In this document: piece by piece, positions 1 through 11,084 of the stretch
Layout: every line of letters begins with the position of its first letter
Numbering within the stretch: the first letter of the stretch is position 1
Origin: Cercis canadensis
Lineage: Eukaryota; Streptophyta; Magnoliopsida; Fabales; Fabaceae
Length of the DNA stretch: 64,000 nucleotides
Direction of reading: 5' to 3'
NCBI GenBank assembly: GCA_003255065.1
Contig: QAOA01007004.1
Span: forward strand, 255,343 to 319,342
Program-made: the position numbers and the translations under genes
Notes under the pieces: model-generated
What the model saw: the letters and a program-made list of their open reading frames with translations, nothing else
Database searches by the model: none
What the model was told of the DNA's origin: nothing

Positions 1-920
1 CAATCTCCTTGCCTGATATGCTTGTCTTTCGTCTATCCTCTGTGCGTGCGACTGCGTTTTATGAGAGCCTACTAGTACTGGAGGAGTGGGGAAGATTATC
101 ATGATTCTTTCTTATGCGTAACAGAAACTATATAACAAACACAAGATGGGACACAGGGTAAACTGCTAATTGTTAAATTTTAGACCTCTTTGGAATAAAG
201 GCAAATGTAAACGGAGTACAAGAAAACTCCAGTATATATCTCTCTTTGTTTTACCTCATCACATTCACACGTTAAACAAAATTATTGAAGCTATTCAACA
301 AAATCAATCCATATGTTACCTATTTTATATGTCAAAGTGATGCGAACCAAGTTGAAGTAAATTCTCTAGCGAGGCCCCAGAGTGAGGCTCTAAGTTGTAA
401 ATAATAAGTTTATCTTTCCTCGAGTCTTGACCATCTGCACTTTTTCTCAACTTGCTCCTACAATAATACTAGGCAGCAAAGTGATGGGTTCATAAAAGAC
501 TAGATTTGAATATCCAAGGAGTAATGAAATATTTCCCATATTGTATTGTATGGCATAATCTGAAATCAGCTGGTCGTCCTTAGCCTTTTTTGTCCAATTC
601 AAATTCTAACACATAATGCAATCGTGTTCAAAAGGAAAGCAAATCCGTCGAAAGATATATCTACAGATACTTTTTCATTCACATCTTGTGAATGAAAATG
701 AGAGGGTTGAAGGAAAAGGAAAAGTAGAGGTTGAACTATGAGTGGAATATATACTAGATGTCCACAAAGCAAGCTCAGCATCTTAGTTTCAATTTTAAGT
801 AATGTCTATGTTATGATTTAAATTATCAACCTGCAGACATCTCAATCTTCATATCACCATGTACAACTATGTTAGCCTCCTCAAGCAGTGGCCTTAAACT
901 AACCATAACTCTTGTAGCAC
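1..920. other. intergenic DNA, nothing recognised
   Basis: AT-rich sequence downstream of the first HVA22-like gene. I see no gene, tRNA or clear transposon here. Part of it should be the 3' UTR of that gene, which is read on the minus strand. It shows no similarity to the DNA that follows the second HVA22-like copy, as expected if the duplication breakpoint lies inside the last exon. Confidence 0.5.
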
Positions 921-3900
921 CTATAATCCAGATGAAGATTCAATTTGAGCCAAGTGCTTCCTCCCGTTTAAGTGAGAGGCCATGTCACCCTCACTAGTGC
1001 AAAGGACATTACAGAGGTTGCATCTGAAACCAGGAACATTAATTCCAACAGGTTGTCCCATGTTCTTTTGCTGGCTTTGCATCTTCTTGTGATCTATGAT
1101 TATAAACGCTTTCAAACCATTGTTGAATCTCCCTTTTACATTCTTGGCATTTAGCTGGTCAGTTTTATTAGCAGGTGCCTGAACACTATTTTGGCCACCT
1201 TTGGCTTTATTCTGTTGATCTTTAACTGTTCTTTGTTTTACTGCATCGGTGAGAATACTCTTTTCATGCTGCTGAGTTGCAATTGAAATTTGAGGATTCC
1301 TTTGCTCTTTGTTTACGTGCCGACTCTTTGCTTTCAGTTTCAGTGCTTCACAAGCAGCCATATGTTTCCTCCCATGCATGTGCATATTCAAATTGTTTTC
1401 ACATGTAGTTCTCACCTGACATATAGCACAAGTCCACTCTTTCTGCACTTTCTTAGAAGCAGCACTATGAGTAAATTTTCCACCTTCTACATCTTCCCCA
1501 GCCATTCTGTTAGTTTCTACCATGCCAGATGATGTGATCTCATTCAGTGCAAGGTTAGGCGCAGTAGGATTAGCCTAAAAAATTTAATATTTAGTAAAGA
1601 GATGAAATTTTATTGCAGGTCTATCTATATTATTCTTGCCTGCAGGAACTTACATTTTCTTCTTTTTTTTTTTCACCATAAAACAAGAAAAGGCATACAT
1701 ATTTAGTGAGTGAATATGATAAGAAACCTTACATTCTTGCCTGCAGGAACTTCCTTTTTATCAATCACCTCCAAATATTTAGTGAGACTTTTTCCGTTAG
1801 TCTGCATAAGAGAAAATGAGCTACATCAACTAAGAAAAGGAGATTTAGGGAGGCAGAAATTTAGACAAATATTCTGTCATTAGAATTCTTTTTCAAGTTC
1901 CATTGCATGCTTCATCGCATTCATGTTCATAACTGACAACCAAAAGTCACATAAATACTTCACAAAAATTACGTTAACATTAAAATTGAACTAATGACAT
2001 CAAAACTCACCTGTTGCAATTGTTTCTTCTCTGTTGCTGGAACTTCTTTAAATGCTTCTGCATCAAGACTATGCATCACATTCTTCAATGGGGGAAATGG
2101 AACATTAGCATAGTTTTCCAATAGCCAATATTAGATAATGACATTCAAAATGGGCACACAAAATATATATATAGAAAGAAAAAAAAGGTTCAAAATCTAA
2201 AGCAACTAAAATGAAAGGAGGAACCACCATTGGTGATTGACAACTCATTATCAGCCAGTTAATTTGTGACCCTTGTCAAAACTTTACCTGTTCCATTTGT
2301 TTCTTCTCTGTAGCAGGAACTGCTTTTACGGCTTCTGCTTCAAGACTAAGTGCCATGTTCTTCAATGGAGAAAAGAACATCAGCATTAGTTTTCCAGTAG
2401 CCCATGTCAGACGAATGACACTTATAATGAAGAAACTAAAATGAAAGAAGGAACCAGAATTGGTGATTGAACACATGCATACAACTCACATCACCTAGTT
2501 GGTATTTACTTTACCTGTTGCATTTGTTTCTTCTCTGTAGCTGGTAATGCTGTTACTTCTGTGTCAAGATTAGGCATCATGTTCTTCGAGGGGGGAAAAA
2601 GGAACATTACCACAGTTTTTCAGTAGCCAATACAAGACGAATGAGATAGGGAACCAAAATAAAATAAAATCTAAAGCAACTAAAATGATAGGAGGTACAA
2701 AGATGAGTGATTGAATATGATTTCTGTCACCTAGTGAGTAGACAACCCTTGTCAATTACAGACATAGCCAAACTTTCTTTATGAAGTCATTTTTTTCCCC
2801 ATAGAATTATAGCATTAGAAAACTATTTGTCTTCATCATCTAACCCCTTTATATACGTAATTGCCATGTAACATTATACCTCGCTAGAAATGAGTTTCTC
2901 TAAAGCTTCAGTTCCATTCTCTTTTATGTATTTCTCTGCCTGCAGTAAAAAGTTTTCTTTCGTGACAAATAACTTCTTCCGGTTCTCGATTCTGCTTATG
3001 ACCTCTTGTGGATTCATAGAGATGCATGAATGAACAAGGTGTTTGTAAACAAGAAAAGATCTTCCAAAGTCTGGTATAACCAGCCAGAATATTATCATCA
3101 ACTTGAAGTAAGGCCATAACTGGAACCTAATGTCAAAGATGGAAGTGAATTAAATCTATACATAAAGAAGAGAAAAGCATATCATTTGCAACAAAAACAT
3201 AGTTAATGATATTGCAACTTTAAGGAGCCATTTGATGATAAAACCAACAAAAACATAGGGAAGGAACCCTATATAAAAAAGATGTAGTCACAACGCATAG
3301 GTTTATTCCTAATTCTTGGTTTAGCTCCCAAGCAAGTGGAAAGAACATGATGTTTCTGAATTAATCAATTTTATCAAAGACTTGAAATTTTTTCCTACTA
3401 GCAGAGTCAAAATTCCAGAAGTAGAGACAAAAACAATGGTTTTAGAAGCAGCATTTCACTTCTGATAAAGAAAAAGACTAGAATGATTACTGAGCTCAAT
3501 CAGGTTTTCAAGCCCAAATCAAAGAGCATTAACTTATTAAAATCTTATCAAATAAGACTAATGCTCAGCCCAGAATGCAGGGTAGCGAATTTACCATTCA
3601 AGAAGCTTCACAAACGCATACTCGAAAAGGTATATTAATGAGAGAAGTATCCAATAGGAGATCAGATTCTTAGTGTCTGAATAGGAATCATTCTCAATTG
3701 CTTGGATGGAAGCACACCTGTTAAACACATAGCATCAACACCATCATAAACAACAAAAACAGTGCAACAACTAGTTAAACAACAACGATTTGAAAGACTA
3801 CAACTTTTACAGCACGCAGAAAACCCAGTAAAGCAAACATAGGACGAAATAAAAAACTAGGCAAGAAGATACATGTGGGAAAATGGAAAAAGAAAAGAAT

Positions 3901-4230
3901 AGTCTTGAGAATATGTTCTCAATCAAAACATTAGGAGAGACACTTACAGAGGATACCCCAAAGCAAGGAGTGGCCTAGAAATGTAAACAACAAAAGAAAA
4001 AGGAAAGCGTTAGTCAAAAGAGGATCTAAAAGAAACCAATCTACTTTGTAATTACGGTTAATCTACAACATTGAAATGGTAATGTTGAGATATATGCAAA
4101 ATTATGGTGTTTATATCTTATCAAAAGCAGAAAATTTTACTCAAAAAAATAAATCATTAGAAGGGTATGCATACCAGGCAAGGAGATCAATGCATTTGAG
4201 GCCCAGTTTGAGAAACCAGAAATAACCCAT
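921..4230 (-). CDS. HVA22-like (TB2/DP1 domain) protein with two C-terminal zf-met zinc fingers, copy 1 (full length)
   Basis: Nine exons, minus strand: 4230-4175, 3974-3948, 3717-3595, 3126-2880, 2583-2515, 2359-2288, 2082-2011, 1801-1733, 1574-921. All junctions are GT-AG and phases agree, giving 462 aa. Residues 1 to about 115 form a TB2/DP1/HVA22 domain with hydrophobic segments, a YPL-CAS-AIE motif, LLEWFQLWPY and a C-terminal AEKYIKENGTEALEKL helix typical of plant HVA22 proteins. These are ER/secretory membrane-shaping proteins often linked to abscisic acid or stress, a role inferred here. Three short repeated exons (152-222) follow, each ending in a P-A-T-E-K-K-Q type motif. Two U1/matrin-type C2H2 fingers (C294/C297/H310/H316 and C430/C433/H446/H452, C-X2-C-X12-H-X5-H) close the protein. 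Start chosen at MGYFWFLK; an in-frame ATG at 4359 would add 43 residues without family resemblance. Compared with copy 2, exon 8 lacks 24 nt in frame. The fingers suggest nucleic-acid binding. Confidence 0.8.
2011..2583 (-). repeat. three tandemly repeated phase-0 exons in HVA22-like copy 1
   Basis: Exons 5 (69 nt), 6 (72 nt) and 7 (72 nt) encode related 23-24 residue modules that start with N-M/V and end with P-A-T-E-K-K-Q-x-x-Q. The flanking intron sequence is also similar (acceptor context ending ATGGAG/TTGAAG, donor GTAAAG/GTGAGT, the block CTAAAGCAACTAAAATGA). Whole exon-intron units were therefore duplicated inside the gene. The same three modules sit at 6328-6899 in copy 2, so the triplication is older than the gene duplication. 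Confidence 0.8.
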
Positions 4231-4515
4231 CTCGAAATTCAAGCTCTTTTTGGTGTTCTTGAAGCTCGGCTCTGCAGAGAAGTGAACTTCTTCGTGAAGA
4301 AAGCATGAGCTTGGTGAAAGAACAAGTGAGAACAGACTGAAAGTCGTCGTGGAAGGCAAGCAGTCACATTTTAAAAGACAACTCCCTGTGCTATGTATTA
4401 ATTATTCTACGTCCACGGTTGGACAGTAGTGCGCGTAGTTTGCTAGTGTCGATTCAGTGTCTTCTCTTGAAATTATTTGTTCTGAGTGAATTTATAGTTT
4501 GTAACTAAAACTAGT

Positions 4516-4910
4516 TTTTGGTAAGTTACCACACGTCTTTTTGTGTGGTAGTCTACACCACTTTCCTGAGGAGTTCCGAAAGGATTTATATTTTAAAATT
4601 AGTATTATTGTAAAAAATTTAAAAAATTAAGTCATTTAAGTTAGATTTAAAAATATTTAGAAGAATTTAAGTTTAATTGTATCAATAAAAATTATTATTT
4701 TATATTTTTTAATATTTTTTAAATTATTTTTTATATCATTTGTTTGTATATTTTATAAAGAAAATTATTTTGACTCATATTTAATAATTTAATTTTTTTA
4801 AATTTTTACAATAACACTAATTTTAATATATGAATCTCACCAAAAACTTTTTAATGAAGAGGTAGTGTAAACTATTACATAAAAATGAGTGTAATAACTT
4901 AGCACGCACC
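4516..4910. mobile_element. MITE-like element with ~110 bp imperfect terminal inverted repeats (copy in spacer 1)
   Basis: The left arm (from TAAGTTACCACACG) and the reverse complement of the right arm (from TAAGTTATTACACTC) match imperfectly for about 110 bases, sharing AAAATTAGTRTTATTGTAAAA. The centre is very AT-rich with no coding capacity. I could not identify a clean target-site duplication, so the superfamily is open. It was copied with the segmental duplication. Confidence 0.55.
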
Positions 4911-5409
4911 AAATTACAAATCACATGCAATAGAATCAAAATTTGAGTTTGATTAAAAAGAATTGAGACTATATGAATTTAGATTTTAACAAAAAAGAAA
5001 AAGATTTACCAATTTTGTATAAGGCTAGTTGGGATTTATTTTATTTTTTTTGGGTTGTGTTAAAATGGGGGAGAACACTTTAAGAATCTATTTATAAATG
5101 TCATGAGTTTTTAAAAGTTGTGTTCCACGAGTTATTTTGAGAATATCGCTTAGTAAAAATGCAATAGAAGTTGTTGTGCATGATCAATTAATTAATTAAT
5201 GAATTGTTTGATAAAATTGTTGTAAAGTTGCTGTGAGTATCTTATATTACAAAAATAGATATTATATAATTTAGTAAATATGATTTTAAATTAGATGTCA
5301 GTATCAATCCTTAGGGCAAATACTAATTACTAAGTAATAGATCCCAAATGACAAAACCACCCCCAGCAGAAAATGACTACATTTCATCCATGGACTAAGA
5401 AATTAAGGG

Positions 5410-8400
5410 CTAAGAAATAATTTCCACCAAAGCCTTGAATTCTTGTGCAGCTCTCCCATCTGGCCCTGCAGCATCAGTGCTTTGTTTGGGCCTTTTCCCT
5501 CGTCTTCTTCTCCTAACAGTTCTTTGTTTTACTGCATCGGTGGGAATACTCGTTTCAGGCTGATGAGCTGCAATTGAAATTTGAGGATTCCTTTGCTCTT
5601 TGTTTACGTGCTGACTCTTTGCTTTCAGTTTCAGTGCTTCACAAGCAGCCATATGTTTCCTCCCATGCATGTGGATATTCAAAGTTTTTTCACTTGTAGT
5701 GGTCACCTGACATATAGCACAAGTCCACTCTTTCTGCACTTTCTTAGAAGCAACACTATGAGTAAATTTTCCACCTTCTACATCTTCCCCAGCCATTCTG
5801 TTAGTTTCTACCATGCCAGATGATGTGATCTCATTCAGTGCAAGGATAGGCGCAGTAGGATTAGCCTAAAAAATTGAAAATTTAGTAAACAGATGAAATT
5901 TTATTGCAGGTCTATCTATATCATTCTTGCCTGCAGGAACTTACATTTTTCTTCTTTTTTTTTTCACCATAAAACAAGAAAAGGCATACATATTTAGTGA
6001 GTGAATATGATAAGAAACCTTACATTCTTGCCTGCAGGAACTTCCTTTTTATCAATCACCTCCAAATCTTTGAAGTCTCCAAACCTTACATATTTAGTGA
6101 GACTTTTTCCGTTAGTCTGCATAAGAGAAAATGAGCTACATCAACTAAGAAAAGGAGATTTAGGTAGGCAGAAATTTAGACTCAATATTCTGTCATTAGA
6201 ATTCTTTTTCAAGTTCCATTGCATGCTTCATCGCATTCATGTTCATAACTGACAACCAAAAGTCACATAAATGCTTCACAAGAATTACGTTAACGTTAAA
6301 ATTGAACTACTGACATCAAAATTTTACCTGTTGCAATTGTTTCTTCTCTGTTGCTGGAACTTCTTTAAATGCTTCTGCATCAAGACTATGCATCACATTC
6401 TTCAATGGGGGAAATGGAACATTAGCATAGTTTTCCAATAGCCAATATCAGATAATGAGATTCAAAACGGGTACACAAAATATATATACAGAGAGAAAAA
6501 AAAGGTTCAAAATCTAAACCAACTAAAATGAAAGGAGGAACCACCATTGGTGATTGACAACTCATTATCAAACGGTTAATATGTGACCCTTGTCAAAACT
6601 TTACCCGTTCCATTTGTTTCTTCTCTGTAGCAGGAACTCCTTTTACGGCTTCTGCTTCAAGATTACGTGCCATGTTCTTCAATGGAGAAAAGAACATTAG
6701 CATAGTTTTCCAGTAGCCCATGTCAGACGAATGAGACTTACAATGAAGCAACTAAAATGAAAGAAGGAACCAGAATTGGTGATTGAACACGTGCATACAA
6801 CTCAAATCACCTAGTTGGTATTTACTTTACCTGTTGCATTTTTTTCTTCTCTGTAGCTGGTAATGCTGTTACTTCTGTGTCAAGATTAGGCGTCATGTTC
6901 TTCATGGGGGGAAAAAGGAACATTACCACAGTTTTTCAATAGCCAATACAAGACGAATGAGATAGGGAACCAAAATAAAATAAAATAAAATCTAAAGCAA
7001 CTAAAATGATAGGAGGTACAAAGATGAGTGATTGAATATGATTTCTGTCACCTTGTGAGTAGACAACCCTTGTCAATTACAGACATAGCCAAACTTTCTT
7101 TATGAAGTCATTTTTTTCCCCATAGATTTATAGCATTAGAAAACTATTTGTCTTCGTCATATAACCTCTTTATATACTTAATTGCCATGTAACATTATAC
7201 CTCGCTAGAAATGAGTTTCTCTAAAGCTTCAGTTCCATTCTCTTTTATGTATTTCTCTGCCTGCAGTAAAAAGTTTTCTTTCTTGACAAATAACTTCTTC
7301 CGGTTCTCGATTCTGCTTATGACCTCTTGTGGATTCATAGAGAAGCATGAATGAACAAGGTGTTTGTAAACAAGAAAAGATCTTCCAAAGTCTGGTATGA
7401 CCAGCCAGAATATTATCATCAACTTGAAGTAAGGCCATAACTGGAACCTGATGTCAAAGATGGAAGTTTGGAAGTGAATTAAATCTTATACATAAAGAAG
7501 AGAAAAGCATATCATTTGCAACAAAAACATAGTTAATGATATTGCAACTTTAAGGAGCCATTTTATGATAAAACCAACAAATTAAAACATAGGGAAGGAA
7601 CCCTATATAAAAAATATTTAGTCACAATGCATAGGTTTATTCCTAATTCTTGGTTTAGCTCCCAAGCAAGTGGAAAGAACATGATGTTTCTGAATTAATC
7701 AAGTTTATCAGAGACTTGAAATTTCTTCCTACTAGCAGAGTCAAAATTCCAGAAGTAGAGACAAAAACAATGGTTTTAGAAGCAGCATTTCACTTCTGAT
7801 AAAGAAAAATACTAGAATGATTACTGAGCTCAATCAGGTTTTCAAGCCCAAATCAAAGAGCATTAACTTAATAAAATCTTATCAAATAAGAATAATGCTC
7901 AGCCCAGAATGCAGGGTAGCGAATTTACCATTCAAGAAGCTTCACAAACGCATACTCGAAAAGGTATATTAATGAGAGAAGTATCCAATAGGAGATCAGA
8001 TTCATAGTGTCTGAATAGGAATCATTCTCAATTGCTTGGATGGAAGCACACCTGTTAAACACATAGCATCAACACCATCATAAACAACAAAAACAGTGCA
8101 ACAACTAGTTAAACAACAACGATTTGAAAGACTACAACTTTTACAGCACGCAGAAAACCCAGTAAAGCAAACATAGGACGAAAAAATAAAAACTAGGCAA
8201 GAAGATACATGTGGGAAAATGGAAAAAGAAAAGAATAGTCTTGAGAATATGTTCTCAATCAAAACATTAGGAGAGAAACTCACAGAGGATACCCCAAAGC
8301 AAGGAGTGGCCTAGAAATGAAAACAACAAAAGAAAAAGGAAAGCGTTAGTCAAAAGAGGATCTAAAAGAAACCAATCTACTTTGTAATTACGGTTAATCT

Positions 8401-8567
8401 ACAACATTGAAATGGTAATGTTGAGATATATGCAAAATTATAGTGTTTATATCTGATCAAAAGCAGAAAATTTCACTGAAAAAAAATCAACCATTAGAAG
8501 GGTATGCATACCATGCAAGGAGATCAATGCATTTGAGGGCCAGTTTGAGAAACCAGAAATAACCCAT
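5410..8567 (-). CDS. HVA22-like / zinc-finger protein copy 2, C-terminally fused to a UGT tail
   Basis: Exons, minus strand: 8567-8512, 8310-8284, 8051-7929, 7447-7201, 6899-6831, 6676-6605, 6399-6328, 6116-6024, 5865-5410. GT-AG junctions and phases match copy 1, giving 404 aa. The HVA22 domain, the three repeated modules and the first zinc finger are kept. Exon 8 is 8 residues longer than in copy 1 (contains VRFGDFKD). After A-V-K-Q-R-T-V in the last exon the sequence switches to UGT-derived DNA: about 13 residues in a shifted frame (including RRRRRGKRPK), then DAAGPDGRAAQ and the normal UGT end and stop. The second zinc finger is lost. The frame is open throughout, so a chimeric protein is possible, but whether it is expressed cannot be seen. 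It may equally be an early pseudogene. Confidence 0.7.
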
Positions 8568-8853
8568 CTTGAAATTCAAGCTCTTTTTGGTGTTCTTGAA
8601 GCTCGGCTCTGCAGAGAAGTGAACTTCTTCATGAAGAAAGCATGAGCTTGGTGAAAGAACAAGTGAGAAAATACTGAAAGTCGTCGTGGGAGTGAAGCAG
8701 TCAACTTTTAAAAGATAACTCCCTGTGCTATGTATTCTACGTCCTCGGTTGGACACTGGTGCGCGTAGTTTGCAAGTGTCGATTCAGTGTCTTCTCTTGA
8801 AATTATTTGTTAAGAGTGAATTTATATTTGTAACTAAAATTAGTTTCTGGTAA

Positions 8854-9235
8854 GCTACCACACGTCTTTTGTGTGGTAGTCTACACCACTTTAATGAGGA
8901 GTTTCGAAAGGATTTATATTTTAAAATTAGCATTATTGTGAAAATTTTAAAAATTAAGTCATTCAAGTTAGATTTAAAAATAGTTAGAAAAATTTAAGTT
9001 CAATTGTATTAATAAAAATTATTATTTTATAGTTTTTTAATATTTTTTAAGTCTTTTCTTATATCGTGTTTTTGTATATTTTATAAAGAAAATTATTTTG
9101 ACTCATACTTAATAATTTAATTTTCTTAAATTTTTACAATAACTTTAATTTTAAGATATGAATTTCACCAAAAACTTATTAACGAACAAATAATGTAAAC
9201 TATTACATAAAAATGAATGTGGTAACTTAGCACGC
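8854..9235. mobile_element. MITE-like element, copy in spacer 2
   Basis: Duplicate of the element at 4516-4910, with point differences and small indels. It begins near the ACCACACGTCTTTTGTGTGG stretch and ends near the AACTTAGCACGC stretch. It sits at the equivalent place between the UGT 3' end and the HVA22-like copy 2 promoter. Confidence 0.5.
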
Positions 9236-9704
9236 ACCAAGTCACAAATCACATGCAGTAAAATCAAAATTTGAGTTTGATTGAAAAGAAAAAAAGAATT
9301 GAAATTATATGTATAAGGCTAGTTGGCATTTATTTTTATTTTTTTTGGGTTGTGTTAAATGGGGGAGAACACTTTAAGAATCTATTTAAAAATGCCATGA
9401 GTTTTCAAAAGTTGTTGTTCCACAAGAGTTATTTTGAGAATATCGCTTAGTAAAAATGCAGTAGAAGTTGTTGCGCATGATCAATTAATTAATTAATTGT
9501 TTGATAAAATTGTTGTAAAGTTGCTGTGAGTATCTAATATTACAAAAATAGATATTATATAATTTAGTAAATATATTTTAAATTAGATATCAGTATCAAT
9601 CCTTAGGGCAAATACTAATTACTAAGTAATAGATCCCAAATGACAAAACCACCCCCAATAGAAAATAACTTCCACATTGCATCCATGGACTAAGAAATTA
9701 AGGG

Positions 9705-11069
9705 CTAAGAAATAATTTCCACCAAAGTCTTGAAATCTTGTGCAGCTCTCCCATCTGGACCTGCAGCATCTAGCACATTCTTCTTCATTATTTGGGCCTT
9801 TTCTCTCATCTTCTTCCCCTCTTCATGCACCAAAATAAAATTCAAGCTTTTAAGCAATCCATTTTTGGTGAAAACCCCACCTTCTATTCTCACACCTATT
9901 CCCCAACTATCCTCTACCATTCTTCCAGCCATGGCTTGGTCTCCAAAAAATGGCCTGCAAATCATAGGCACTCCACTTGCAATACTCTCACTCACAGAGC
10001 TGCACCCACAATGAGTCACAAACACTCCTATAGCGTCATGTGCTAAAACTTGGGTTTGAGGAGCCCATGGCACAATTTTCCCATTCATGTTTGTCCTCTC
10101 AACAAACCCATTTGGTAGAAGGCCCTTTAAATCGTCCCTAAGAGACCATAAGAATGGAACCCCACTTTCTTCCAGTGCCTCTGCCACTGCCACAAGCTCA
10201 TGAGGAGTTGGTGTCACCGCAGTTCCAAAGCTAATATATGCCACTGATTTAGCGCTATGCTTGTCGAGCCATGTCAAGCAGCCGGTGTTGTCGGTAATGG
10301 ACGGCGGCAATGGTGGAAGAGGGAGTGACACAGTGAGAAAACCAACATAAAGCATAGACTGCAATTTGGATTTCATGTCCTCAACAAAAAGAGGAGGGTC
10401 TAATTCTTCATAGAAACTGATAACCACTGCTTTAGCTTGTGGTAGTACTCTACCCATTGAGGCCAGTGTCTTTGAAAATAGTGACTCTTCTTCACCACAC
10501 TTGAGCACATCCCTAGGTAAATCATTAATTTGTATCTGAGAATACCCTGGAATGAAATCCAAGGTTCTGTTTTCTCGTTCATCTTCACTATTAGCAATCT
10601 TTTGGCGTATCAAGTCAGTGTAGAAATGGGCAGAGAGAGAAAAAGAGAGAGGAAGCCAAAGGGGAATCCACGGGACATGCAAGTTTCGAGCTAAAATGAG
10701 AGAAGGGGTTACAAAAGCATTAGCAATAATGCAAGTAACTCTCTGGTGGGTTTCTTGTACTGCCAAATCTAGGCCCTTCTGCAAGTTCTCAGCACCAGCC
10801 TGAAGGAAAAGGTCCAATTTTTCTATTGGGTTGTTACCCAATACATGACCCTCTGGCACTCCATCAGAAACACTAAAGGGCTTCACGTTTTCAGGGATAT
10901 GGGGTTTTGAGAAGAGGGTATGGTTGGATTTAGCTGTGTTAATGAATGAAAATGTCACATGTGGAGTAGCGTGAGCTAGTTTCAGAACTAAACTTAGGAG
11001 AGGGAAAGGGTGGCTGCCAAAAGGGAATGCAAACACTGCCACATGTTTGTTCTCTGATGAAGTTGGCAT
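9705..11069 (-). CDS. UGT78-like flavonoid/anthocyanidin 3-O-glycosyltransferase, copy 1 (open but with altered active-site residues)
   Basis: Single-exon 454-aa family-1 glycosyltransferase, the usual length, resembling UGT78 enzymes that add a sugar from UDP-sugar to the 3-OH of flavonols or anthocyanidins in the cytosol. N-terminal FPFGSH supplies the catalytic His20. The PSPG sugar-donor box runs from W335 to Q378; its last Gln is the residue usually linked to UDP-glucose. Two oddities: the conserved catalytic-dyad Asp of the CIIADAF motif is Asn117 here (CIIANAF), while the two paralogues that keep this region have Asp; and the HCGWNS core of the box reads HCGCSS (356-358). The frame is intact, so the gene may be under selection with changed activity, or be recently silenced. 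The upstream region is shared with the other two UGTs. The start MPTSSENK is the first ATG and is conserved in all three. Confidence 0.85.
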   Translation of the reverse strand: MPTSSENKHVAVFAFPFGSHPFPLLSLVLKLAHATPHVTFSFINTAKSNHTLFSKPHIPENVKPFSVSDGVPEGHVLGNNPIEKLDLFLQAGAENLQKGLDLAVQETHQRVTCIIANAFVTPSLILARNLHVPWIPLWLPLSFSLSAHFYTDLIRQKIANSEDERENRTLDFIPGYSQIQINDLPRDVLKCGEEESLFSKTLASMGRVLPQAKAVVISFYEELDPPLFVEDMKSKLQSMLYVGFLTVSLPLPPLPPSITDNTGCLTWLDKHSAKSVAYISFGTAVTPTPHELVAVAEALEESGVPFLWSLRDDLKGLLPNGFVERTNMNGKIVPWAPQTQVLAHDAIGVFVTHCGCSSVSESIASGVPMICRPFFGDQAMAGRMVEDSWGIGVRIEGGVFTKNGLLKSLNFILVHEEGKKMREKAQIMKKNVLDAAGPDGRAAQDFKTLVEIIS

Positions 11070-11084
11070 AACTAGTTAGATGAG

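Larger units (their letters stand above)
1190..9800. repeat. tandem segmental duplication, two units of ~4.3 kb
   Basis: About 1190-5515 and 5516-9800 are near-identical. Each unit runs, on the minus strand, from the UGT 3' end through a ~1 kb intergenic spacer into the HVA22-like gene up to the middle of its last exon. The same stop codon and downstream sequence are found at 5410 and 9705. The junction lies near 5515, where HVA22-gene sequence passes directly into UGT sequence. This is the product expected from unequal exchange between the last exon of the HVA22-like gene and the 3' end of the neighbouring UGT. Confidence 0.85.

Noticed and set aside
4231-4359. 43-residue upstream extension of HVA22-like copy 1
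   Set aside because: In-frame ATG exists, but plant HVA22 domains begin at the MGYFWFLK position; treated as 5' UTR.
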